A stretch of 64,000 bases of DNA from Limnobaculum parvum. GTDB taxonomy: Bacteria; Pseudomonadota; Gammaproteobacteria; Enterobacterales; Enterobacteriaceae. The notes beneath the pieces are model-generated. The model made no database searches and was not told where the DNA came from. It worked only from the letters and a program-made list of their open reading frames with translations. Position 1 is the stretch's first letter, and each line of letters starts with the position of its first letter. Positions 28,556-38,527 of this stretch are shown in pieces. The translations under genes and the position numbers were made by a program. Location: contig NZ_CP029185.2 in assembly GCF_003096015.2 (NCBI RefSeq), forward strand, positions 3,777,772 through 3,841,771, given 5' to 3'.

Positions 28556-29275
28556 TTACTTGGGTGTAGTGAATCCCACTAACTCCGGTAATTTCATGGG
28601 ACTAAGGGTACATTTTTCACTGTCTGCCAGCCAACTTTCAATATGCTGAACGGCTAAATTAGTGCTGATGGCCCAGGCAATATCCTGATGTTGGCTGGTA
28701 AGGCAAAACAGCTCGGGTTGAAAGTCTGCAAATAGCGTTTTTTGCTGCGGCATAACCTGAATTTGCTTCATTTGCCAGACGCCCTTGGCTGAGAGTTTTA
28801 GTACTGACTCTCTCAGAGTCCAGAGTTGCCAAAAACCGTTGGTTTGTTCTGACGCCGGTAAATTGGTCAGCCACTGATATTCATCATCACTGAAGCTGTA
28901 TTGTGCTAACTCCATCAGCTTTCTTCTAGGGCGGATATGTTCCACATCCAATCCAATTCGACCCCTTTGCGCCAGCGCCACCATAATGTATTCACCGCTA
29001 TGACTGATATTAAAATCAGGCAATGCAGTATCAGTAAAAACAGGACGCCCATTGTCAGAAGTAACGATATCAGGGAGTTCGGAGCAGCCCAACTGATGGA
29101 ACATCAACTCAGCTAACAGCCAACGGCCAGAAATAAATTGCTGACGACGTTTAGGATTAAACTGTTCCCCCTGCCGCTGTATCGATATGGGAAGCCGCGA
29201 CTGGTGGGCCGGCAGCCATTCTTCATTCGGTAGGCGCAGCGTTGCGATGGTAATGTTGGCGGGGGTTAGGCTCAT
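28556..29275 (-). CDS. 4'-phosphopantetheinyl transferase of the APE cluster
   Basis: A 239-residue Sfp/AcpT-type transferase that would move phosphopantetheine from CoA to the serine of the acyl carrier proteins ApeE and ApeF. The magnesium-binding motif is GLDVEHIRPRR (D110, E112) and the second motif is WTLRESVLKLSAKG (152-165), with Arg where the common form has Lys (WxxKEA). FNISHSGEY (88-96) is the substrate-side motif. It starts 4 bp after apeR ends and is the last of the tightly packed cluster genes. Confidence 0.9.
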   Translation of the reverse strand: MSLTPANITIATLRLPNEEWLPAHQSRLPISIQRQGEQFNPKRRQQFISGRWLLAELMFHQLGCSELPDIVTSDNGRPVFTDTALPDFNISHSGEYIMVALAQRGRIGLDVEHIRPRRKLMELAQYSFSDDEYQWLTNLPASEQTNGFWQLWTLRESVLKLSAKGVWQMKQIQVMPQQKTLFADFQPELFCLTSQHQDIAWAISTNLAVQHIESWLADSEKCTLSPMKLPELVGFTTPK

Positions 29276-29279
29276 AACA

Positions 29280-30509
29280 TTATGACCAGCGTTTGATAAT
29301 CAGTGAGGTATTGATGCCACCAAACGCAAAGTTATTGGATTGAATATATTGGGTATCAATATATCGACCATCATCAACGATATAATCTAATTTACCGCAC
29401 TTTGGGTCAGGGGTTACCAGATTAATCGTAGGTGAAAACCATCCTTCCTGCATCATCTCAATAGATAGCCAGGCTTCAAGGGCCCCACAGGCTCCTAGGG
29501 TGTGGCCAAAATAGCTTTTCAGTGAAGATATGGGTGTGCGATTACCAAAAATAGCTTCTGTTGCCAGACTTTCTGCAATATCACCACGCTCGGTTGCGGT
29601 ACCGTGTGCAGAAATATAACCAATATCATCTGACGACAAGTTGGCAGATTTTAATGCTTGTTCGATGCAAATTTTCATGGTTTCTTTGCGCGGTTGCGTA
29701 ATATGGGATGCATCGCAATTGGTGGCAAAGCCGACAATTTCACCATATATTTTTGCTCCGCGTGCCAGAGCGTGTTCCATCTCTTCTAAAATCAGAGTGC
29801 CTGCACCTTCACCAATCACCAGACCATCACGTTGAGTATCGAAAGGGCGCGGTGACAGTTTAGGGCTATCATTCATCTGGCTGGTAGCAAACAGAGTATC
29901 AAAAACCACTGCTTCTGAAGGGCATAGCTCTTCAGCACCACCGGCTACCATAACAGTTTGATAACCATGACGAATGGCTTCATAAGCGTAGCCAATGGCC
30001 TGACTGCCAGAAGTACAGGCGCTGGAGGTTGGGATCACCCGCCCGCGTAAACCGAAAAATAGGCCGGTATTCACTGCCGCAGTATGGGGCATCATTTGTA
30101 CGTAAGTTGTGGCAGTAATGCTGTAAACATTTTTGTCGTTGAGCATGGTTCCAAACTCACCAACTTGCTTGGTGCTGCCGGTTGAGGAACCATAAGCAAT
30201 GCCCGTATCGCCATTATTCAGTACTTCATGGCCCAATAAACCAGACTGTTCCAACGCCATTTCAGTTGCCCGGGTGGCTAAAAGAGAAACTCTTCCCATT
30301 GAGCGGATTTTTTTACGAGTGTAGTGCTCAGGTAGTGTGAAGTTATTAATTGGTGCGCCAAGCAGCGTGTTCAGCCCCTCAAACTCTTGCCATTCTGGCA
30401 TAAATTGCACGGCATTTTTTTTCTGTTTCAAATGATGGGAGATGGTCTGCCAGTCATTACCTAATGCCGTTACGCCGCCCATACCTGTGATGACAACTCT
30501 GCGCGTCAT
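29280..30509 (-). CDS. apeR: Beta-ketoacyl-ACP synthase ApeR
   Basis: A 409-residue FabF-type ketosynthase. The catalytic triad is visible: C165 in TSSACTSGSQ, H302 in SAHGTATERGD and H336 in LKSYFGHTLGACG. In aryl polyene synthesis such an enzyme contributes to chain initiation or elongation with malonyl-ACP. It overlaps apeQ by 4 bp, so translation is coupled. The letter follows cluster order as I remember it for Xenorhabdus and E. coli. Confidence 0.85.
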   Translation of the reverse strand: MTRRVVITGMGGVTALGNDWQTISHHLKQKKNAVQFMPEWQEFEGLNTLLGAPINNFTLPEHYTRKKIRSMGRVSLLATRATEMALEQSGLLGHEVLNNGDTGIAYGSSTGSTKQVGEFGTMLNDKNVYSITATTYVQMMPHTAAVNTGLFFGLRGRVIPTSSACTSGSQAIGYAYEAIRHGYQTVMVAGGAEELCPSEAVVFDTLFATSQMNDSPKLSPRPFDTQRDGLVIGEGAGTLILEEMEHALARGAKIYGEIVGFATNCDASHITQPRKETMKICIEQALKSANLSSDDIGYISAHGTATERGDIAESLATEAIFGNRTPISSLKSYFGHTLGACGALEAWLSIEMMQEGWFSPTINLVTPDPKCGKLDYIVDDGRYIDTQYIQSNNFAFGGINTSLIIKRWS

Positions 30510-31237
30510 ATCATACCTCCATTTATTGATATCACCTGACGCGTCACATAAGCCGCAATGTCAGACATTAAATAGCTGGCCAGCCCGGCCACTTCGTCAC
30601 TGTTTCCCATGCGCTTGAGGGGGATCATTCGCATTGCCTCATCAAGAGCAGCCTGTTCCATATCAAGAATACCGGTATCAATTAGCCCCGGAGCAATACA
30701 GTTAACGGTGATTTTTCGTTTTGCCAATTCCAGAGCTAGTGCTTTGGTGGCACCAATAATACCTGCTTTGGCGGCACTGTAGTTTACCTGACCGCGATTT
30801 CCCGTAATTCCTGAAACAGAGGAGAGGGTAATAATGCGCCCACCTCGGCGTAAACCAATCATTGGCATAACGCAGGGATGAATTACGTTGTAGAAGCTAT
30901 CCAGATTAGTATGGATTACGCCATCCCAGTCGCTCTCCGTTAACGCAGGGAAAGCGCCGTCCCGAATGATACCGGCATTATTCACCACGCCATAATAAGC
31001 GCCGTATTGTTCAATATCTTGTTCAATTAATTGACGGCATTCTTCGCGGTTACTGATATCAAAACAGATTAAACGACCACAACCACCCACAGAGGTGATT
31101 TGTTGTAGTGTTTGCTCTGCGCCAGTTTTATCACTCAGGTAGTGAACCACAATAGTGAATCCATCCTGTGCCAGACGGCAGGCAATAGCTTGCCCAATTC
31201 CTTTACTTGCGCCGGTGACTAAAACAGAACGCGTCAT
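30506..31237 (-). CDS. apeQ: 3-ketoacyl-ACP reductase ApeQ (FabG-like SDR)
   Basis: A 243-residue short-chain dehydrogenase. It has the NADP-binding TGASKGIGQA (8-17), NNAG (86-89), and the catalytic S140, Y153 and K157 (NYSAAKAG), followed by NCIAPGLIDTG. It would reduce the keto group after each condensation in polyene synthesis. It overlaps apeP and apeR by 4 bp on either side. Confidence 0.9.
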   Translation of the reverse strand: MTRSVLVTGASKGIGQAIACRLAQDGFTIVVHYLSDKTGAEQTLQQITSVGGCGRLICFDISNREECRQLIEQDIEQYGAYYGVVNNAGIIRDGAFPALTESDWDGVIHTNLDSFYNVIHPCVMPMIGLRRGGRIITLSSVSGITGNRGQVNYSAAKAGIIGATKALALELAKRKITVNCIAPGLIDTGILDMEQAALDEAMRMIPLKRMGNSDEVAGLASYLMSDIAAYVTRQVISINGGMI

Positions 31238-31719
31238 GCTGTTGGTTCCTCAGAAGTAGGAGGTTGTATGAGCCGTGCTAATTCCAGCTCGTCAGGTTGA
31301 TAGACATTAAGTCTGGCCTGAATTATCTGTTCGCCATCAATTTCCAGATGGCAGTCAAAGCTGGCCAGTTTGTCATCTTGTAATTGCAGGGCGACGGATA
31401 CACGCAATATGCTGTTGTATGGATACTCATGAAGCGTTGATTTAAGCCCCCGAGCACCGAGCAGCATACCTAATCGTGGTGTTTCGCTCTTTTTTATTCC
31501 GTGCCATCCGCGCCAAACCCCTATGGCTTGCGCCATTATTTCAATAGCAAACCAAGCTGGTAGAGCTTTACGTTCATTCAGAAACGGAGCAAGTATACCT
31601 TCGGTGCTGATTTTTACTTCACAAATAGCACTGTCATTATCAACGGCACAAACCTTCTCTAGAAACACCATCGGTGATTCATGGGGTAGATAATATGTCG
31701 CAGGCTGAAAGTCCATCAT
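31234..31719 (-). CDS. apeP: 3-hydroxyacyl-ACP dehydratase ApeP (hotdog fold)
   Basis: A 161-residue hotdog-fold protein. YYLPHESPMVFLEKV (from residue 9) resembles the LPHRxPMLLLD dehydratase motif, and the helix WFAIEIMAQAIGVWRGW is typical of the FabA/FabZ group. In studied APE clusters ApeP works with ApeI as a dehydratase pair that creates the conjugated double bonds. The protein begins MMDFQP; which Met starts is not decided. It overlaps both neighbours by 4 bp. Confidence 0.8.
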   Translation of the reverse strand: MMDFQPATYYLPHESPMVFLEKVCAVDNDSAICEVKISTEGILAPFLNERKALPAWFAIEIMAQAIGVWRGWHGIKKSETPRLGMLLGARGLKSTLHEYPYNSILRVSVALQLQDDKLASFDCHLEIDGEQIIQARLNVYQPDELELARLIQPPTSEEPTA

Positions 31720-32885
31720 CCAACATCTCCCAACAGTACACAGGCGTTATTTCCGCCAAAAGCAAATGAGTTTGAAATAATTGTTTTATTGGTTATTTTT
31801 TGCGGTGAGGTCATCAAATTAATATCGGCAAGCGTTCTATCTTTTACTGACATTGAAAAGTCCTGAATGGGTAAATTGAGATCCTGCGTCAAAATTAACC
31901 AACTGAGGATCGCCTCGGTAATGCCTGCCGCACCGAGTGTGTGCCCGGTAAGATGTTTTGTTGAGCTACAGGGGGTGGTATGACCAAAAAGCCGGTTGAT
32001 GGCTTTACTTTCTGCGGCATCATTTAGAGGAGTCGCTGTGCCGTGCAGATTAATATACCCGATTTGGTCAGGGGTCATTCCTGCCTGAGTCAGTGCCATT
32101 TTCATCGCTTTTTCAGCCCCCACACCTTCAGGATGAGGCGCAGACATATGCCAAGCATCTGATGACTCGCCCATGCCTAAAAGCGCAATCTGGCCTGGTT
32201 GACGGGTTAGTAGGACTAATCCGGCACTCTCACCAATATTGATACCGTTTCGCCCTTCCGCGAACGGTTGGCAGAGCTGGCTGGATATGGACTCCAGACT
32301 GTTAAAGCCGTTAATTGCCATCCGACACAGGCTATCAGCCCCACCAACCAGTGCAGCATCGGCCAGTCCGGCTTTAATTAATCGATAGCCGCTGATAATG
32401 GCGCGAACGCTGGAGGAGCAGGCGGTAGAAATCGTATAGGCTGGGCCATTCAACTTCAGTAAGGCCGCCAGAAATTGAGCCGGATCCCCTAACTCTTGTT
32501 GCTGATAGTAATAGCTATCGGGAAGTTCCCCGGTAGCAAGCTGGTGAGCAATGGCTAACTCACCTTCATGTATACCGGAGGTACTGGTTCCCATCACAAC
32601 GGCGATACGCGCCGATCCAAATTGGCGAATAGTGGCATCCAACTGCGGGCGGATTTGTTCAAGGGCGGCCATCAGCAGGCGATTGTTTCTGGAGTTATGC
32701 TGAGCAAGTTCTACAGGAACTTCTGGTAATGGCGCACAAACCTCACCAATCCAGGTGGGTTTCTGGTTCAATAACCAGTCAGTAGAAGGCTTAAGCCCGG
32801 ATTTTCCCTGAGCCAGATTCTCGCTGATTTGTTCCAGCGAATGGCCTAATGCGTTAGTCATCCCGGCGGCAGAAAAATAGATCAT
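31716..32885 (-). CDS. apeO: Beta-ketoacyl-ACP synthase ApeO
   Basis: A 389-residue ketosynthase with an intact triad: C156 in STACSSSVRA, H281 in NLHGTATPLND and H315 in STKHLTGHTLGAAG. In the APE pathway this is the main elongating ketosynthase and pairs with the shortened KS-like ApeC, in the manner of a KS/chain-length-factor dimer. It overlaps apeN and apeP by 4 bp. Confidence 0.85.
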   Translation of the reverse strand: MIYFSAAGMTNALGHSLEQISENLAQGKSGLKPSTDWLLNQKPTWIGEVCAPLPEVPVELAQHNSRNNRLLMAALEQIRPQLDATIRQFGSARIAVVMGTSTSGIHEGELAIAHQLATGELPDSYYYQQQELGDPAQFLAALLKLNGPAYTISTACSSSVRAIISGYRLIKAGLADAALVGGADSLCRMAINGFNSLESISSQLCQPFAEGRNGINIGESAGLVLLTRQPGQIALLGMGESSDAWHMSAPHPEGVGAEKAMKMALTQAGMTPDQIGYINLHGTATPLNDAAESKAINRLFGHTTPCSSTKHLTGHTLGAAGITEAILSWLILTQDLNLPIQDFSMSVKDRTLADINLMTSPQKITNKTIISNSFAFGGNNACVLLGDVG

Positions 32886-33460
32886 GACGAGGTATCCACG
32901 TTTTGAATGCTGATCTGATAGCCAAAATGGTGCTGAGTAATCAGGACGGGTTCACGCCGGTTATTGCCTGACTGATACTGAATTTCGCTGATGACATTAC
33001 CTTTGTTATCCGTGAGTATTCGCTTGTCCTGCTGGTCGCTTAACTGCCATCCTTCAGGCAAATGCGCCTGCCAGTCGGCTATTGGCCAATAGCTCAACAT
33101 AATATCGGCTAATACTTGTTCCGCAGGAGGAAGCTGAGGTAGGGCAATGGACTGTTCGGTATGAATACCTGTTGCATCGTAAGTCAGTTTAAATAACCGA
33201 ATACCCACCGGGGACAATGCTGCCAGAGTGATCTTTTCATGGTCAGCATCCAGTAATACCAGCATCGATTGGGATTTATCCTCAATCGTAGCGGTCAGTA
33301 GTTGCTGATAGTGCAGCGGAGAAGCCAGCGTTGGCGCAGGTAGCGTGACTTTGGTACCGCGTTTTAGCCAGGCTTGAGGGTGGCTCTGATCCTGACTAAG
33401 CGAACAGCCGCTTAGCAACAGTATTAAGAAAGCGCTAATCAACCCTGTTGTTATTTTCAT
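32882..33460 (-). CDS. apeN: DUF3261-type outer-membrane lipoprotein ApeN
   Basis: A 192-residue lipoprotein: the signal peptide ends in LLLSGC (Cys 19), followed by S at +2, which suggests outer-membrane sorting. The mature part has hydrophobic beta-rich stretches such as SMLVLLDADHEKITLAALS, as in DUF3261 proteins of APE clusters. Position between the MMPL exporter and a ketosynthase, with 4-bp overlaps, supports a role in delivering the polyene lipid to the outer membrane. Function is inferred from context. Confidence 0.8.
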   Translation of the reverse strand: MKITTGLISAFLILLLSGCSLSQDQSHPQAWLKRGTKVTLPAPTLASPLHYQQLLTATIEDKSQSMLVLLDADHEKITLAALSPVGIRLFKLTYDATGIHTEQSIALPQLPPAEQVLADIMLSYWPIADWQAHLPEGWQLSDQQDKRILTDNKGNVISEIQYQSGNNRREPVLITQHHFGYQISIQNVDTSS

Positions 33461-35781
33461 GATATTTTCTCGGGGGTAGTACGTTCTGGCAACGCCAGTG
33501 GTGAAAGAATAAATGCGGCAAAGATCCCGCCACTGAGTACCAGACCAAAACCTGAAATAGCTTGAGTACCACTGGCTGCCAGCAAGCCAAAACTTAACTC
33601 GGTGGTTAACGCCGCGAGTAAAATAGAGAGCATGGAGGTGGACGGTGTTCCCGCTGGATTACTGAAAAACAGCGTGTAATCAATGCCGATACCCAGCACC
33701 AGAATCAAGGCTAATAAAGAGAATAGATTGAGCGATTGCCCACTCAGGCTAAGCACTGATAAAGCAACGCCTAGCGATAATATGGTTGGGATAATACAAC
33801 GTAAACCTTGTTTGATGCCGAAACGCCATAAAAACAACACACCAATAATCAGAACTGAGATGCCGAGCAATGTGGTCAGATGTTGGCGATAAACAGAAAA
33901 CAGCGTAGAGAACTCCGTGTGCTTATCCACCCAATGTGTTCCACTGTGGCTGTTTGCCATTTGTTTTAATGCCACAGGGTTGGTAACACCCTCTACCGGA
34001 ACCAGAACTGCAGATTGGCCATTATCCAGACTGAGCCATAACAGTTGCCAACCCTCACTGGCTACGCTATTAAGCCAATTCTGAGGTTTAACCGTTGGTT
34101 GCTCAAACGATGGCAACGTTGTGTTAATACCCGCTTGCTGTAATCGATGGATGATTTCCGGTGCCTGCTGTTTTATTAACGCGATATTTTTTTGCTGCTG
34201 CTGTTCTGATGGGAAAGGAAGGAATCGGTACCCGTTGAGCCAGCCGGACTGCTTTGCCGTATTCAGAGCACTTTCTAATGATTCCAGCCGTTGTAACGTT
34301 TGTTCCGGTGATTCGCCATAAACCATAAGCCACTTTTGATCGCTGTGCTGTCCGGTTAGCGCGGCAATCTGGCGATCTTGCTGCTGAAATTCAGGAGGAA
34401 GGGTTTGCAGTTTACGAATATCGTCATCGGTTTTTAGCTGAATAAAACCAGCTACGCTAATCAATAAAGCGATCAGAGGTATACCAATACGGAAGGCCTT
34501 TCCGTTTTGCCAATAGAAAAGCCAACGGTGAATAAAGCCAAGACGCAGCGTTTTGCGAACCGGAAGGCGGCGAGAAAGCCACGGATACCAGCAGATGACG
34601 GTTAAAAATGCTCCAGTGAGTCCGGCGGCGGCAAAAATAGCCAATTGCTGCAAACCGGGGAAGGGTGCGATAAATAGCAAGAGGTAAGCAATCGAGCTAG
34701 AAATTACCGCCAGTAATAGCGCAGGGAAGAGCTTCTTCATGCTGACCAGCGCAGACTCATCTTCACCATGTACCATACGCTCGGTTAAATAATGCAGCGC
34801 ATAGTCAATAGAAATCCCCACCACGCTGGTACTCATCACCAACGTCATAACGTGGACTTCGCCAAACAGAATAAATACCGCCACGCTTCCGCTAATGGCA
34901 CCAATAGTGAGAGATAACAGCGTAAGCCACAGTGGTTTTAGCGAGCGAAAAACCAACAGAATGAGAATGATAATGCCTAAACCAGAGACGCTGCCAATGG
35001 TGGACATATCTTGTTGAGCCTGTTGGCTGGCATAGTCGCTATAAAACAGGGTTCCTCGCTGTAAAACTTGAGTGCCTGGCCATTTTTGCGCCACCAGCTG
35101 TTTTAGCTGGTCCAGCTTTTTAACGGTCTGGCGAGCGCTTTGGATATCATAAGATGAAGTGTTCAGTTCACCGTGTAGCAAATACCAGGTTCTACCCTGT
35201 GGGTCTTTGCTGGTTAGCCAACCGTTATTCAGCTGTAGCGTTCGGTTATTTTGTTGCTGAGTTATCTGGGCTGAACGCATGGTTAGCAGTGGATCGTTAT
35301 TCAGCTCTTTGGCGCTAATACCGGAAAACGGCGAATAAATCTGGCTTAAAATCCAGTCGGATTGGGCGGAAGCATCGCCAGCCAGACGCTGTTGGGTTGC
35401 GCTATCTAACAAGGCGTAACGATTATCAAAAAAGAACTTTCCCCACTGCTGCTGGTGGTCTGCACTCATCTGGCCCGATGTATTACTGAAGGCTGCCATC
35501 TGTTTTAGCTGCTGTTGCCACCAAAGGACCGGCGCTTGATCGTCGGGCTGAGGCGGGCTGATTAACCAGACTAATTGACGATCCAAACGTTGGTTAAATC
35601 CCTCTTCCAGCGCAGGGGGAACATTTTCAATGTGCTCTTTAGGCAGCAGGGCCATAACGCTGCTGTTCAGGTGACTATTGGGTAACACCACCATTAGCGC
35701 GATCAGCAATGCAATAACACCCAGTACCCAGGCGTATGCAATTCGGCGATGTACCTCAGGACGAAAAATGGTGTTTTTCAT
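33457..35781 (-). CDS. apeM: MMPL/RND-family lipid exporter ApeM
   Basis: A 774-residue inner-membrane protein with the two-fold MMPL plan: one N-terminal membrane helix, a large periplasmic domain (about 45-245), a bundle of five helices containing VVGISIDYALHYL, a second periplasmic domain and a second bundle containing GIGIDYTLFF. The two Asp-Tyr helices are the proton-relay positions in RND pumps. It is the likely exporter of the aryl polyene lipid. It overlaps apeL by 26 bp and apeN by 4 bp. Confidence 0.85.
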   Translation of the reverse strand: MKNTIFRPEVHRRIAYAWVLGVIALLIALMVVLPNSHLNSSVMALLPKEHIENVPPALEEGFNQRLDRQLVWLISPPQPDDQAPVLWWQQQLKQMAAFSNTSGQMSADHQQQWGKFFFDNRYALLDSATQQRLAGDASAQSDWILSQIYSPFSGISAKELNNDPLLTMRSAQITQQQNNRTLQLNNGWLTSKDPQGRTWYLLHGELNTSSYDIQSARQTVKKLDQLKQLVAQKWPGTQVLQRGTLFYSDYASQQAQQDMSTIGSVSGLGIIILILLVFRSLKPLWLTLLSLTIGAISGSVAVFILFGEVHVMTLVMSTSVVGISIDYALHYLTERMVHGEDESALVSMKKLFPALLLAVISSSIAYLLLFIAPFPGLQQLAIFAAAGLTGAFLTVICWYPWLSRRLPVRKTLRLGFIHRWLFYWQNGKAFRIGIPLIALLISVAGFIQLKTDDDIRKLQTLPPEFQQQDRQIAALTGQHSDQKWLMVYGESPEQTLQRLESLESALNTAKQSGWLNGYRFLPFPSEQQQQKNIALIKQQAPEIIHRLQQAGINTTLPSFEQPTVKPQNWLNSVASEGWQLLWLSLDNGQSAVLVPVEGVTNPVALKQMANSHSGTHWVDKHTEFSTLFSVYRQHLTTLLGISVLIIGVLFLWRFGIKQGLRCIIPTILSLGVALSVLSLSGQSLNLFSLLALILVLGIGIDYTLFFSNPAGTPSTSMLSILLAALTTELSFGLLAASGTQAISGFGLVLSGGIFAAFILSPLALPERTTPEKIS

Positions 35782-36382
35782 CTGGAGTCAGTGCTGTGGG
35801 GGTGGTGGTTTGGTCAAAGAATCGAATATGAGTGCTGTCGTCTTGCATATCATTAATTTGAATCTCATTCAGAAACTCAGAGCCGTTCAGGGTGATTTGG
35901 CGAAATAATTTGTCGAGCGGTGTCGTGGTGGGCTGCAAGATTAACTGCCAATTGCCTTTACCAAGATAGCTAAACTGCAAGTTAAAGTTCTGCTCTAGCG
36001 CTTTACGGTCCGCGTGGAAAAGAGCGGTCAAGATCGAGTTAAAACGAAACATCTGCGGGTTGTTGTCGGCAGTAATCACCTGAGGTGGTTGCCCAGCCAT
36101 GCGCTGTTCCATCCTAGTTTCGTTCATCATGAGTATTAGTGGAAACGGTTTGGTTTGATTCCAGATTAAACCATGGGCTTTTGCAATCAGGACGTTACCG
36201 TTGGATTTCAGCGGTTGAGACATGCCGCTGATGGTGCGCTGCTGTTCGAACTGGGCTCGCAAAACGGGTTGATGGCTGAAACGTTGCTGTAAGTCATCAA
36301 GTGTTACCGCTGACGCTGTCTGACTTAGCAGCAGGAAGGCGCTGGTAATGAATGAAGCGAATAACCAGAAAAAATGTTTCAT
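35756..36382 (-). CDS. apeL: LolA-like periplasmic carrier ApeL
   Basis: A 208-residue exported protein. The signal peptide ends about residue 25 (SQTASA|VTLDD). The mature start LDDLQQRFSHQPVLRAQFEQQ and the later GLIWNQTKPFPLILMM follow the LolA/LolB-type fold. A chaperone that shuttles the polyene lipid between ApeM and the outer membrane is the natural reading. It overlaps apeK by 4 bp. Confidence 0.8.
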   Translation of the reverse strand: MKHFFWLFASFITSAFLLLSQTASAVTLDDLQQRFSHQPVLRAQFEQQRTISGMSQPLKSNGNVLIAKAHGLIWNQTKPFPLILMMNETRMEQRMAGQPPQVITADNNPQMFRFNSILTALFHADRKALEQNFNLQFSYLGKGNWQLILQPTTTPLDKLFRQITLNGSEFLNEIQINDMQDDSTHIRFFDQTTTPTALTPDEKHHFSS

Positions 36383-36807
36383 GGCTGAACACCTAATTTA
36401 TCAAACAGTACAGAAGGGCTGACGAAACACATTTCGCCATTCTGTTCATTGACCGCAACTTGAATGGTGTAACCCTTCGTCAATTTTTTACCGCTGGCGG
36501 CATCAACAATGATGTAGTCAATACGCAGGCGGTTTTCATATTCTGTCAGGTGAGCGTTGACGCGGATTTTCTGTTCAAAGCAGGCCGGAGCAATGTATTT
36601 GACTCGTGTATCGATAACGGGCCAGACATAGCCAGAATCGCGCATTTGCTGATAGCCATAATCAAACTGTTTTAGTAAGGCTTCCCGCGCCACTTCGAAA
36701 TAGCGAAAGTAGTTACCGTGCCAGACTACATGCATGGAATCTACATCGTGAAATGGCACTGTCAGTTCAATATCGATGGATAAACGGGGATCGGAATTAA
36801 GATTCAT
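36379..36807 (-). CDS. apeK: Acyl thioesterase ApeK (4HBT hotdog family)
   Basis: A 142-residue hotdog thioesterase. FHDVDSMHVVWHGNYFRYFE (19-38) is the YbgC/4HBT signature, with D23 at the catalytic position. It could release misprimed or finished acyl chains from carrier proteins. It overlaps apeJ by 11 bp and apeL by 4 bp. Confidence 0.85.
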   Translation of the reverse strand: MNLNSDPRLSIDIELTVPFHDVDSMHVVWHGNYFRYFEVAREALLKQFDYGYQQMRDSGYVWPVIDTRVKYIAPACFEQKIRVNAHLTEYENRLRIDYIIVDAASGKKLTKGYTIQVAVNEQNGEMCFVSPSVLFDKLGVQP

Positions 36808-38527
36808 GATTATAGCCTGACTCTTTTTTTGGCGCGTTCAACTGCCAGAATTGGTAAAAGTTAAACCAGTCTAATGGTGATATCAGACTGTAGTGTTCCA
36901 AGCGTTTCGCATAGCGCTCGACGGTCTGTTGAATGGCTTGTTGGCGGTTTTCTCTCGGCAGAATTAATGGGTCAGCAAATTTCTCAAAATGGATAGAGAA
37001 CTGCCCGTTAGGCTTCAGGCCAAACATTAAGTATACCGGGCAGCGCAGTACAGAAGCTAAAATAAAAGGCCCCTGAGGAAACGGTGCGGGTTTCCCTAAA
37101 AATTCGGCCCAGACAATGTGCTGCTCGCTTTTTCGGTGATATTGGCTGACGGGAGTTCGGTCTCCTACAATGGCGACCCACTCTCCGGCATCCAGCTTTT
37201 GTTTTAGTAAAATGGCAACCTCGGGTCCCCAATGACTAACCTGAATCAGATTGATATTGGAAGTGGGATTGATCTCCTGCATCACCTGATTGAAACGCTC
37301 AGCGTGCTGAGTGAAGACCAGCGCATTAATTTTTATATCAAAGGAGAGTTCTCCCAGCGCCCGACAAACCTCTAAATCGCCAAGGTGTGAACCAAGAATC
37401 AGTGTGCCCTGTTGGGTGGCTAATTGGTTTATGCATTCATTTTTGTCTGGGAAATCTACCTGCTCCAACTTAATGTCACCTAACCAACAGGCCAGTTTAT
37501 CCAGCATGGCTTCGCCAAAACGCATAAAGTGGCGATAGCTGGTGAGGTTAGGCGGCAGGAAATGATTCTGCTGTGTGGCGTATTTTTTTAGCTGGTGCAG
37601 ATAGTGTTCTGAAGCTTTGCGCTGCTGATTCCCTGTTAGCCAGTAAAAGCCAATAACCGGATACAGCAGTAGATTAAATGCCGGTCGGCCAAACAGGCGA
37701 TACGTTTTTACCATCAGGCGGATGCCCCATAGCCCTTTACGTTCGCTGGTGTTTGACCAGTGAGTTTCTGGGGTGAAATGTCGCATTATTAGCGATGGCA
37801 TTTTGGGTAACATCGAAAGAAATAGCCGGGTATGCATCCACGAAATTCGCAGGTTGTCGCGCCAGACATCAAAATGAGACAGGCCATCTTCGGGATAAAT
37901 GACTTTGGTCGGAATAAAACGTGATTGGGTGCCTTGCCAGTAGAGACGTACCATGATTTCGGTATCAAAATCCATCCTCTGCCCAAGAGCCACTTTATCC
38001 GCAAGAGCCAGAACAATATCTACCGGGTAGGCACGAAAGCCGCACATGCTATCGCGAATAGACAGCGAGAGTGTTTCAATCCACACCCAAACGTGAGTAA
38101 TGTAGCGAGAGTAAAGTCGGGACTTAGGCACGCTGTCATCGTAAATAGGCTGACCGGAAATCAACTGATCCGGGTACTGTTGTGCTTCAGCCAGCAGATG
38201 GGGAATATCTTCTAGATGATGTTGGCCGTCGGCATCGATTTGTATACCGTGACTGTATCCCTGACGATTTGCTTCCCTTAACGCGCTGAGTACTGCGCCT
38301 CCTTTTCCCTTGTTATTGGGGTGTCGAACCAGCGTTACCCAGCCATATTGTTGGCTGAGCCTGTCCAGTTCATCGGCGGTTTCTTTTTGGCTGCCATCAT
38401 CCACAATAACGCAGTGCAGGTGAAAAGATTCAAGCTGCTGTAGGGTAGCGGCCATGGTTGTACCATGGTTATAGCAGGGAATGATCAGACAGGGATTAAA
38501 GGTATCCCCCGATGGTTTTACTGGCAT
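36797..38527 (-). CDS. apeJ: Fused glycosyltransferase–acyltransferase ApeJ
   Basis: A 576-residue two-domain protein. Residues 12 to about 240 are a GT2 glycosyltransferase (LIIPCYNHG, VDDGSQ, QIDADGQ at 97-102). Residues about 330-560 are an LpxL/HtrB-type acyltransferase with the HX4E motif H381-LGDL-E386. Such fusions in APE clusters are thought to attach the polyene to a lipid or sugar anchor. It overlaps apeI by 10 bp. Confidence 0.85.
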   Translation of the reverse strand: MPVKPSGDTFNPCLIIPCYNHGTTMAATLQQLESFHLHCVIVDDGSQKETADELDRLSQQYGWVTLVRHPNNKGKGGAVLSALREANRQGYSHGIQIDADGQHHLEDIPHLLAEAQQYPDQLISGQPIYDDSVPKSRLYSRYITHVWVWIETLSLSIRDSMCGFRAYPVDIVLALADKVALGQRMDFDTEIMVRLYWQGTQSRFIPTKVIYPEDGLSHFDVWRDNLRISWMHTRLFLSMLPKMPSLIMRHFTPETHWSNTSERKGLWGIRLMVKTYRLFGRPAFNLLLYPVIGFYWLTGNQQRKASEHYLHQLKKYATQQNHFLPPNLTSYRHFMRFGEAMLDKLACWLGDIKLEQVDFPDKNECINQLATQQGTLILGSHLGDLEVCRALGELSFDIKINALVFTQHAERFNQVMQEINPTSNINLIQVSHWGPEVAILLKQKLDAGEWVAIVGDRTPVSQYHRKSEQHIVWAEFLGKPAPFPQGPFILASVLRCPVYLMFGLKPNGQFSIHFEKFADPLILPRENRQQAIQQTVERYAKRLEHYSLISPLDWFNFYQFWQLNAPKKESGYNHES